Shown here: piece by piece, positions 55,137 to 64,000 of the stretch | Position numbering within the stretch: position 1 is the stretch's first letter | Layout of the letters: each line of letters starts with the position of its first letter | Origin: Roridomyces roridus | Taxonomy: Eukaryota > Basidiomycota > Agaricomycetes > Agaricales > Mycenaceae | DNA length: 64,000 bases | Assembly (NCBI GenBank): GCA_029378245.1 | Contig: JARKIF010000007.1 | Span: 2,728,001-2,792,000 of the forward strand | Direction: 5' to 3' | The notes under the pieces: generated by a model | What the model saw: the letters and a program-made list of their open reading frames with translations, nothing else | Told to the model about the DNA's origin: nothing | Databases searched by the model: none | Position numbers and translations under genes: made by a program

Positions 55137-57796
55137 ATGAACGAAGCTACAGCTGCAACCCCACGGATGCCCTGTCATGGTGCGAATGACGGGGAAGTGA
55201 GGTCCACCGAGAGGTAAGGCCCACTCAGTCACTCATGATCGCCGGCGGCTAAGGTACGATACAGCTCTGGCAGTGCCGTCTTTGCCCATGCAACGGACAT
55301 TGTTATTACCGGAGGAAACTTCACGAACATCAATCACCCACCTTCGACCGAGCCACCCGGTACGTATTAGCTCTCTCTCTCTCTCTATGTATATTCATTC
55401 GCACAACGGCACCAGAAAACTTTCGTAGGATCCCGCTGGGCGATATCATCCTGAATCACGAGATATGTGGTCCAACCGATACCTCCAGAGTCGTTCGTCT
55501 GCGGAAACGGAGGAATTATGTGCGCCGGATGTACTCAGCAGAGATTGTCGGGTTGCAGTCGCCCTTAACGATGGCTGTTATCACTGGGCCCGGCGCCGAG
55601 GAGGTCCGTATGTACACCACGCGTGTCTTGCATACTGGTTCACAGAGATACTCCTTCCCTAGCAATGGAAAAATGAAGTCGCGTGTTATAGTAATATTCG
55701 GTGCGTCCCGCGAAACCATGACTTCCCCGGAGGAGCTCAGCATAATGCAACAGACACCCAACTATATTGCAGCTGTATGGCATCACAAGCAACGGCGGGA
55801 TTCACGCCCTCATTTTCCATGATGGTTCGTTTGTTTTCCTAAACTGAACATGTGCACCAAGGTCCATTTGTGTGTTTTGTTTAGATCTTGTTGCTTGGTT
55901 ACGCTACTTCTGGGACGAATACGATACCTCGCATTTCTCTCAAGTCTTGTTCTACTCAAGCATGGTCAGTGCGGCACATCTCCTTGGGTCCAGTACGTCT
56001 GAAACGCCAGTAGAGAACGCAGATACATGTAACAGAAATGATACTCTGGATGGCGACTTGCTTAGTCTTTCCAGGGGGCCGACCAACATGTGCAGCATAT
56101 CTCGGGACGACGACTGGTGTGTGACTTCGCGCGACAGTAGAACTCTAACCGACTGCCGTACATGTAGGGACTTACAGACTACACTGTATGGATCCGACCC
56201 TCCAAGGGCGTCCTCCATATCGAACTTGTTCCACCCGAATCCCGAGCAAGTGTTTTTGACCCTTTGGAAAAATACCACACACCCCTCCCACCGTCCTTCT
56301 CCCTCATAAATCCGCCTCATCCATCCGAGTTGATGCGCTCAATCTCCCTGGAAGCTTATCACGACATCTGTTCGTGGGATTTGCCTTCTCGTCATTGGTT
56401 CACAGCTCCGACTGGCATGCACATCCAGTTGGGATCCATCTATTACGTTCCGAATCTGGCTGCGGAAGGCGTGAAATTAGACAAGGCTTTCCTGATTGCG
56501 GGCATCCCAGGCGTTGACGATATAGCCAGCTTTTGGTATACGGCAGACGACCATGTAGACAACTATTGGAATCCGTCAGTATTAACTCGCTGTTTCAGCC
56601 CTTCAAGGACGCTCATTTTGTTTTCAAGAATCCTGTTCGATGAGGGGACTGTGATTTCCCCCGAGACTGGTTGGATTCGGTACCGGTGCCGTTTCGGTGT
56701 TTTGGGGCCAGTAGTCACTCACCAAATCATTTAGAGTGGATTCTACAAGCGTTGTGGATGGTTATTGTTTGTGCACGGACGTGGACCCAGCTATTGTCAA
56801 GGCTTGGGTGGCACAAGCATTACACATATTCACCTCCCTGGATATCCACATGAACCGAGAAGATTATGGTCAGATTGAATGTTATTATCACCACGCGGCT
56901 GACGATTAGGCAGTATTGCGCGAGCATTGGCGACTACTAATGCAGTTCTCAGGCCCACTAGACGATTTACCTCCGGGATATATCTTCCTCTGTCCCCCGG
57001 ATCAGTTTGCAAGCGATCGATACCAAGTGCCCGGCTGCCCCGCATACTGGTCCCTTGACCCATCGGGTGTTGAACGCCTCCCACCGGAGGAGGCCACGGG
57101 CATGGGATTCCCGGAATTTGAGCTGGATGTCAAGATACGTGGGCTTTCCTGGACGGAGGACGGGTATGCTGGGATGCGAGAATTTCATGCAACCAAAGGG
57201 TATGACCCGGATACGCTGGACGTGGCGAAGGCTTTGGGATACCCACGGTACGACATTGCCTGCGAGAAGGATGAGTTGCACGCTTATCGCAAGTGTTTGT
57301 TCGCCAATGTTGATGTATCTGACATTGGATATCAGTGCGGCATTTTGGAAAGGACGGTGAATCTTACGCTTCAATCGAGGAGCCGAATAGTCAGACGGAT
57401 CAAACGGGCTCGTTCGTTGGGAAAGAGAATGATTCGGTTGAGGACGGTGCGTCGACTAGGTTGAACCCTCCGTTCTTGTTAATTACTAATCTGAGCAAGA
57501 TTCGGAAAATCCAGCTGTGTCAGGCGTGAATGAATCTTACGCTTCCAGCGAGGTGGCGGATAGTGAGACGGATCAAACGGGCTCGTTCGTTGGGGAAGAG
57601 GATGATTCGGTTGAGGACGGTGCGTTTACTAGATTCAACCCTGCTCTGCCCTGAGCAAACAGTGGCAGGCGTCCTTCAATCTAACCAGATCGCCGATGAA
57701 GAGTTAACTCAACCATCCCCCTGCGGGATGCTCGTCATCTACGTTCAACTGGTGCTCATAGGCGTATGTGTTGCCCTCACTCTGTGTGATCTGTAG
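55137..57796 (+). CDS. Agaricomycete kinase-like-family protein with acidic repeat and C-terminal membrane anchor
   Basis: Exon 1 (MNEATAATPRMPCHGANDGE) joins to SSGSAVFAHATDIVITGGNF, the N-terminal beta-repeat found in this family. A degenerate kinase-like part follows: RRIPLGDIILNHEICG, YVRRMYSAEIVG, SPLTMAVITGPGAEE, LYGITSNGGIHALIFHDDLV and ELVPPESRSVF-like sequence. The long C-terminal part has DLPSRHWFTAPTGMHIQLGS, NREDYAVLREHWRLLMQFSG, DDLPPGYIFLCP, YQVPGCPAYWSLDPSGVERL and FHATKGYDPDTLDVAKALGY. The catalytic kinase motifs HRD and DFG are not seen, so it is probably not active. After a 43-nt intron the frame enters two acidic Ser-rich exons in tandem and ends with a hydrophobic helix (GMLVIYVQLVLIGVCVALTL) and a stop at 57794-57796. 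Splicing between 55600 and 55760 is unresolved and may be broken. The role of the family is unknown. Confidence 0.6.
57350..57645 (+). repeat. Tandem exon-plus-intron duplication (period about 174 nt)
   Basis: Unit A (from 57353) and unit B (from 57530) share GAATCTTACGCTTC, AGACGGATCAAACGGGCTCG, TTCGTTGGG, GATTCGGTTGAGGACGGTGC and the following intron start. In the spliced frame they give ESYASIEEPNSQTDQTGSFV and ESYASSEVADSETDQTGSFV. Confidence 0.8.
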
Positions 57797-58269
57797 TGTA
57801 ACGCAGACAATATTCTACATCTACGTCTACGCCGTCCTTGACTCGCTCTCGTCAATTTACCAGTAATAATAATGATACCACAAGACTCATGCGCGTTTTC
57901 TCTCTCCAAGTATTGAAATTCAATTCATTCCACATTATAGGTGGGCATCATGAAAGCACCATACGGCGGACTTGGATCTACTTCTTCTCCGCCTTCCAAG
58001 CATCCGCAACGGGACATCCCTGCAGTTCTGCAGCCATTCTGAACACTTGCTCGTGGCCCTCTGCAATAATCAATCAACAACGAAACTAAAGAGAAGAGGG
58101 GGGGTCCAACCTTTCTCATAACGAAGCGGTCCCTGAATTAAATTCAAGATCTGAGATCAGTGTGAAAAAAAGGAAACATCGGCCCAATGCACCAATTCAT
58201 GAATCCCTTACCCATCAGAGCGATACTCCGGCCCGGGCACATCGCTATGCCGCCCAATCCCGTTAAATC
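57797..58269 (-). other. Coding-like minus-strand exons of unknown family
   Basis: A last exon at 57978-58060 reads EGHEQVFRMAAELQGCPVAD and ends AWKAEKK before a TAG. A 50-nt GT-AG intron (58061-58110) links it in phase to LRYEK upstream. I do not recognise this C-terminus. Whether it belongs to the remnant at 58270-58512 is unclear, because the frames do not connect cleanly. Confidence 0.35.
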
Positions 58270-58512
58270 CCCCCAAACGAATCGACATCGACCGCAGTGA
58301 ATAGCTCATCACCAAACTCCTCCCCGTAGCTCGGAAGCCCAGACCCACGCTAAATTTCCCTCTGCACCGATAATCAGAGGTGGAATCTGCCTCTCATAAG
58401 TAATCCGGTAACGCGTATCCGGTCTTGTGAGCAAGACGTTCGGCACGCAGACGCCCGGTACCCGCAACACTAATGTGCACGATAAGATCATATCCCTCCT
58501 CGGGTGGCTGAC
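58270..58512 (-). pseudogene. Pyroglutamyl-peptidase I-like remnant
   Basis: One minus-strand frame reads PPEEGYDLIVHISVAGTGRL then RAERLAHKTGYALPD, like the segment of fungal peptidase C15 enzymes that precedes the catalytic Cys. About 60 nt further, a different frame reads PSYGEEFGDELFTAVDVDS, like the region after the substrate pocket. The frames are interrupted by stops and no catalytic block (with Cys and His) can be traced. The family removes N-terminal pyroglutamate from peptides. I read this as a decayed copy. Recognition is from memory of the family, so confidence is moderate. Confidence 0.42.
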
Positions 58513-59849
58513 GCGACGCGTGCGTCCCTTCTCTGTTCTATCTCTTTACCTCCATGGGCTTATGGGCGACTTTCGATAGCAGCTCCTCACAGGTCTCGAC
58601 GGTATGTATTTCTTTATGTGTCTGAATCTATTCTGACTGATTCGTAGCTAAAATGCATGTGGGGATGTATGCAGCGGTGGTGGGCGCCGGGGGCGTTTTT
58701 TTTTAGATGAGAGAGGGCCTTGGAAACATTCATAATTCAACAGCAATTGAGATTAAACCACCTTGCTTCTCGAATTCTATTTCGATCCCTCGTGTGTTCA
58801 ACGTTTCGACCTTGCAGGCAACTTTCCTCTCTTCTGTGCTGGTTGTGTGCGGGCGATAGATTCATCCAGCCACCGCCACTGGGTTCACCCATGAAACCAC
58901 TGGTTCGACTAGGTTAATTGGTCAATTATCGGCGTGGCGCTGGCATCCAGTTCCGAACCTCTCGGGATTTCTTTTGGCACACTGCACAGACATATTCTGA
59001 TCCGCCCAACAAAACGCAGCAGCTCTACTAGCAAGAACAGGTATCAATTCCCATGTCCATACAGCTTTGCGACACGAAGCGCTCATTCGCTGGCATCTCA
59101 CAGCATTCAATATAACCGCCAATCCGTCTCTGTCCCATCGTTTGTTTACCCCAGACCCCTGAATGCCCTCGCGATCGCTCTCTCTTCTTGCCCAGGAAAA
59201 ATCGGAAAATTTCGGCCGTGCAAGCCGAGGCGCTAACATATTATCCGCCGGTAATGGCTAGCCATTACCAGTTGGATGAGTGGCTGTACCCCCCGTGGGA
59301 CTTGGATGGGATGCCGAGTTGGATGGGATTCGGCACCCAGCCAATTTGGTTGTTGGCTGGACCGGGCTGGTTGAAAATGGGTCCGGGCGGGATGGTGTGA
59401 GTTGAGGGCATCGGGGAGGTCCGGGTGGCTTTCTGGGCGGGTTTCGGGCTTGGGAGCGGGAAGGTGTCGGGGTAGAGGCAGCGGGAGAGGGAGTTAGCAA
59501 AAAAATGTCAGAAATTCCTGAAAAAAATGGGAGGACCTGCAGACTGCTTCTGTGAGGATTGTTTGGGGTTTTTTTTTCTGATCCGAACAGCGGCTGATGA
59601 GCAAAATCGAAAATACTCGACCAAACGGGTGTATATTGAGTTTTTTGGCAGTAAATGTTAAATATCTCAGCAACCACTGAACCGTTTTGGACGGGAGTGG
59701 GACCGTTGGAAAGCCACGATTGAGGGCTATCGTTCTGGAATGTCAGACATCGAAAATAAATATGTTGGAAAAATCGAAAATATTCAAAATATTCAATAAA
59801 CTTGCAATCACAGCCGGGATGGCGCCGGCATCTGTTCGGCAGCTTTCTG
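58513..59849. other. Gene-poor, repeat-like interval
   Basis: No gene recognised. From 59480 to 59800 the base composition is markedly A/T- and A-rich (poly-A runs, AAAATATTCAAAATATTCAA), unlike the rest of the window. It leads directly into the telomere-like dimer, suggesting a dispersed or subtelomeric-type repeat. Confidence 0.4.
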
Positions 59850-60075
59850 GCGACTTTTTCTTGAATTCCCTAGGGTTTAACCCTAATCTAGGGTTAGGGT
59901 TAAGCCCTCCAATGTTCCTTCACTATGATGTCTGCCGTTAGGTTAAGCAGCTGCTTGGCGTGGCGACTTTTGCTTGAATTCCCTAGGGTTTAACCCTAAT
60001 CTAGGGTTAGGGTTAAGCCCTCCAACGTTCCGAACTATGATGGGAGCCTGTTAGGTTAAGCGGCGGCTCGGCGTA
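59850..60075. repeat. Tandem dimer (period 113 nt) carrying interstitial telomeric repeats
   Basis: Units 59850-59962 and 59963-60075 are nearly identical at their core. Each has CTAGGGTTTAACCCTAA, then TCTAGGGTTAGGGTTAAG, so TTAGGG units occur in both orientations. TTAGGG is the common filamentous-fungal telomere repeat. Both units end in a GTTAGGTTAAGC segment. Confidence 0.85.
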
Positions 60076-63000
60076 ACTTATCCATACATAAACAACAGGA
60101 CTATAGAATCCGTATTCGTTAGATGCAGGCCGGGAACACGAGCTCGAACAACGGTACGCACTTGTTGTTCGACTCTTCTTTCTTCTTGGCCGCGGTAGCA
60201 CCCCACCCTCAAGGAGCTTCGAGGCTATTCAACCCAGCGCGTTCCGCAAACTTATATCTATCCTGCTCGAATAGGTTAGGTTCACTTCTGCCGTGCACTT
60301 CCCAACCGGCGACGAACCGAAAAATACATGCTTCCAACAAGCGTCTCACCCCAGAACAAGACAACGAGGGCCAGTCTGAGCCAGATCATTGAGGAACACT
60401 GCCCAAAAGGCCATCACCGCAACTTCGACAGACATTCCACGCACCTTCAGTCGCACCGACCCGTGAGACCTCCACCGCCAAGCAACACGATGTCCAATAA
60501 AACTTGAATGACTTGGCCGCAAGTCGTGCATGCGCAGCTGCCCGCTCGGAACAAATGAAACGACATGGAGGGACATTGTCTGTCGAGTAATTGCAGTAGA
60601 GATAGGTGCGCAGGATGCAGACGATATACACACCTTGATTCGACTTGGTCCATGCATCTGTTACATCTATGGCTTCTGTTGTGCATTCTCCGCCGCGAAA
60701 TTATTTCAATAACACCCCGTGTGAGTTGAAGACGCACCCCCCATGACTCCATCCTCCGCCGCCTGCTTCGAAGATGTCTACCAGTCAGTCGCCCAGTTTG
60801 ACTCGCAGATAACAGAAATACCGCCGGCATCTGTTGGACTCTTCCAATGTGTCCGTTTGGTTTCTGAAACACCATAAATCAACAGCGATGTTAGATTGGA
60901 CAACTGATCGAATACAACAGCTGGGGGGCTTGAGCTCGCAAGCCCCCGTATATATAGTAAATCTAGTGCTGCGCCGCAGCGCTGCGCAGAATCCGGCGCA
61001 GCCATAGAACCAGACTGCGCGGCGTCCCAAATAATCTCCAACCCGGAATTTCTCCGTGCGCACACAGCGGGCTCATTTCCAACAAGCGAAATGCGAAATG
61101 CTGCCAACCAAACTCACCCTTGTGAGCCAAGACCACGATGAACCCTTAGTCCTGGTCAATAAATCACCATCCAATGCATGAGATGAACGCAACCTACATA
61201 TACAATCTCTGCACGCCCGCAAGTATATGGCCACTGCAGAAAAATAAATCAGTCAAGACAAGTCCCACACACAACCACCGATGCTTACCTTCGATCCGCA
61301 TCCTATGTGCTCGCTTCCCGAAGATCTATTCAGGATAGACAATTTGAGAGGCATCACGTCTCAAGCTGTAGTGGGACAATTGCCCCGCACCACACACACA
61401 ACAAACACACCTTGATTTTGATTCCCCTATCGCGTGCGACCCGACGAACCCATTCGGTCTTCAGTACAGTGACCAGAGAGGGTGAAGACTCACCCCCAGT
61501 AAACGTAAACGAGGCGTCTAGGACAGGAACGGAATCACACCACTCCTCAATCTACCTCGAGCTGCAGACACGCAGCGCCGCCGAATATGGATCCTCAATG
61601 AAGGTTCCTTCAGGTCCTTTCCAGCCGAGGAGACGTACGTACTAGCTTCAGACGCAAAAGACCCAGATACATCGGCGGCATCAATGGAATGACCTAGTCT
61701 GTCAAAACACTCAGTTCAAATGGTCCAAGATGATATAATACCTACTGACGTGCAGACAACACGGGAAAGAGCAAGACCAAGGCCGAGACCCAGCTAGTGC
61801 AGACACAAGTAGCCGGTAAAAATGTGGAATGAACCTGATGAACATGTTGGACACCCGACATTGCAACCGGCACGCCAACTAGCAGTCGAATACCCAGTGA
61901 GAGTCCATTGACCCGCAGTACGGCTTGCCGACCAAACACATCCGAGCACCGTGAGAAGAGTCATGCTGACGGGCGTGGCCGGCATTCCATCGACACACTG
62001 AGAGCACTCGCAAAGGGAAACCGTCGTTGTCGTCGTGGTGGGAGAAGCAAGGAATGATAGGCGTGTGGCCATCCCCGATCAACTTCCGCACCGAGGCCGC
62101 AGATCTCTATGTATTCTGATTTAATCGCAACTTTGTTGAGAGATAATCGTTCCGCTTTCGTCGCCGCGCAGACTTGTCACCTTCTACTATGTTTTCCGTG
62201 TTCCTTGAAGCATCCGGATTACAATCTCTGCTCCTCCCGCCTTTCAATTGGCTTTCAATATCATTTGCTCGAAACCCGGCTCACCTGATTTGCAGTAATT
62301 CGTAAACTTAGGGCCCAGCTCACCTAGTTTGTTTAGTCGTCGGTCTGGACCCACGCAGATAGAATTCATCGGTCCTGCAGATTCGTTAGACTTCAGGCCA
62401 CCGCCATTATTTCACCGGTATGTTGCATACTCTGACTTAGCTCCACACAAAGCTCCGCGCTTGCATTGGCGTGGTCGATTGGACCCACCGGGCGCATGTG
62501 CGTGACTTTATTCAGTAGTATCCGAACCACGTCCTGTCGCCTGAACTGCCGACCTCGTCTCATTCAAATGACCCTTCACTTCCATGGGGCACCGGTATTA
62601 GAGACTAGACCGCGCGCGCATCTTCGAAATTTCGACTTCTCGTTCGTTTACATCGCCCGAACTACATATATTGATCCGCTCCTACTCTTGATGCGTCTGA
62701 ATCCCATTCTCGTGTTCGTCTGTTCCCTCCGTGCACTCGTATCCGATACCGGACGAGATACATCCTTCCACTCTTCGATTGCGTGTTCCTCATACTATCC
62801 AAGTTGCAGTCCGTTGCTTCGGCCCTCGATATTGTGTCAAATGTTCATTTACGATCTGCGCGCAGTCGGACTTAAGACCGGAGTCTTGTTCAATCCTTCA
62901 GTGCCGTATTCCATTGCACCACCCAACACAAGCCCTTCCATTAGCGTTCCAACCAGTCCGATCTGGATTCCCCACAGATAACTCCTCTCCTTCTCGGTCG

Positions 63001-64000
63001 AACCCTGGACCCATGGTGCTTTCATCCGCTGGGGACCACCGCAGTCTTTTGACGGTGCGGTCGTCCATTGCTCTTGTCTTCGATGGGCGCGTGGAGGCAC
63101 TGACTTTGACTTTTTGTCATGAACCGACATAGAAATGACGGACACTCTCACTCAGATCGCAGTAGGGGATCGAAAGCTGGAAACCCGGCTAGTTCCATGC
63201 ATCCCACCTGAATGCAAGAACGAGACAAAACCAGTCTGGATGTGTGCACGCCCCGGAGGACAATCAACAGATCAGACAGATTTCCCAGACACGCACCTTC
63301 AACGGCATACCATCCTCGAGCAATAGCAACATCCGCCTCTTGAGGTAAGTAGTCCGATTCCCAATGACGCATACGCAGGTGCGCGTTTGAACGAAATTGA
63401 AATTAACCCAGGAGAACATGGAGGAAGCTTGTGAGCCGACCAGTTACATTCGCAGAATTGCTCTCCCACAGTGTAACCTCCATTCGCATATGTTCATTCC
63501 ACAGCACGATGCAGGGAGAGGGGGAAGGACTCACCAGGATGGCCCGTCTCCATCCATCCTACCAATCCCAGCCCAACACGACCAGATGACGTGCACGCGC
63601 CGGGCTACTGACTCGGATGCTCGGTTAAAGACTCTCGGCGCAACATAACTACGCACCAACGAGCCTTCCACTAGCAAAGATATGCAGCCAGCAACGGGAT
63701 CAATGCCCCATAATCTGGCGTCAGGAACACGATGCGCCGCTCAGTGAGTGGGCACACAAGTAGCACGTCGAATGAACCCCAGAGATAGCTGACTGCCGTA
63801 AGTTCCAGGACGCCAAAGAACGCCAGTGGCAGACAGCAGCACGCCGAGTTACAGACACTCACCCGTCACGTAGAATTCTCGGTCAGATTTGGGTCAGATT
63901 GTATCCGCAGCGTAGTCCAGAGTGCAGCAGCAGTCAAACGGATCGGAGAGCCATGAGCCAGAGCCGAATGCGTAGACCTGAGCAAGCCCGGGCGGTTTTC
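60076..64000. other. Terminal 3.9 kb without a recognised gene
   Basis: Open frames on both strands are short and overlapping. On the minus strand, parts of 61.3-61.9 kb and 63.2-63.8 kb resemble each other: a GGTTCATTC...GCTACTTGTGT block near 61800-61830 and 63740-63780, and a GGTGAGTC...CCCTCTC donor-like block near 61480-61500 and 63515-63540. They may be two diverged copies of one old gene. A GC-rich inverted repeat (GCTGCGC/GCGCAG type) lies at about 60965-61000. Confidence 0.35.

Noticed and set aside
58210..58280. Cytochrome P450-like heme signature in a minus-strand frame (GLGGIAMCPGRSIALM)
   Set aside because: The frame has stops just upstream and no other P450 motif (ExxR, PERF) is found nearby. 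The same bases support a different family-like match in another frame, so this is likely chance.
62466..62981. Plus-strand open frame of about 170 codons in the terminal region
   Set aside because: No domain, no plausible splice partners, and it overlaps another plus-strand open frame of similar length in a second frame.
1..64000. CRISPR arrays, operons, ribosome binding sites, riboswitches
   Set aside because: The intron-rich genes and TATA promoters show this is eukaryotic nuclear DNA. No regularly spaced short direct repeats of CRISPR type were seen.
1..64000. Transposon coding sequences and tRNA genes
   Set aside because: I found no transposase, reverse transcriptase or integrase motifs and no convincing tRNA A/B-box pair by eye. 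Decayed copies cannot be excluded without a search.

Overview
The window is nuclear DNA of a filamentous basidiomycete, most likely an Agaricomycete. The evidence is dense GT-AG introns of about 45-60 nt, TATA boxes 30-60 nt upstream of starts, and several protein families that are largely confined to mushroom-forming fungi: 7TM proteins of the DUF6533 and DUF6534 types, a degenerate kinase-like family, a WW-associated membrane family and a mushroom-type metacaspase. A laccase with all four copper signatures fits a saprotrophic, wood- or litter-decaying fungus. I could not assign a species. All gene models come from reading frames, splice signals and remembered family motifs; no database search was run.

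Layout. 1-861 (-): 5' part of a DUF6533 7TM gene that runs off the left edge. 2399-3131 (+): small secreted hydrophobic protein. 3760-5969 (+): secreted purple acid phosphatase, tail-to-tail with a multi-pass membrane protein (6006-8344, -). 9132-10399 (+): short STAND-type NTPase. 13197-15111 (+): membrane protein of the WW-associated family. 15533-17518 (-): metacaspase. 18703-20408 (+): secreted FAD-linked oxidase, followed at once by a ferric reductase (20700-22854, +). A gene-poor stretch leads to a secreted catalase (26522-29277, +). 29959-31935 (-): disordered Pro/Ser-rich protein. 33905-35531 (-): DUF6534 7TM protein. 36681-38439 (+): a second FAD oxidase, convergent with two tandem single-family membrane glycoproteins (38475-39995 and 40716-42280, both -). 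43176-44423 (-): F-box protein. 45363-47974 (-): laccase. From 50 kb on the window becomes degenerate and repeat-rich: a broken F-box-like gene, three consecutive tandem duplications (52.1-53.9 kb), a SnoaL-like gene (54052-54586, +), a kinase-like-family gene with a duplicated acidic exon and membrane tail (55137-57796, +), a pyroglutamyl-peptidase-like remnant (-), a tandem dimer carrying interstitial telomeric repeats (59.85-60.08 kb), and about 4 kb without a gene I recognise.

How the genes may work together. Two FAD oxidases (likely H2O2 producers), a ferric reductase, a secreted catalase and a laccase lie within 30 kb. Together they could make, use and limit extracellular peroxide and Fe(II), as expected for oxidative attack on plant cell walls; this joint role is inferred from content only. 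The phosphatase would supply phosphate. The 7TM proteins, the STAND NTPase and the metacaspase are sensing, signalling or cell-death type genes.

Most interesting observations: a 5-nt microexon that the catalase frame requires; a GC-AG intron in the metacaspase; a roughly 0.4-kb promoter-bearing segment present twice, with one copy upstream of an oxidase that seems to have lost its signal peptide; a hidden conserved C-terminal tail in the two tandem glycoproteins; repeated exon-plus-intron duplications between 50 and 58 kb; and the interstitial telomeric dimer.
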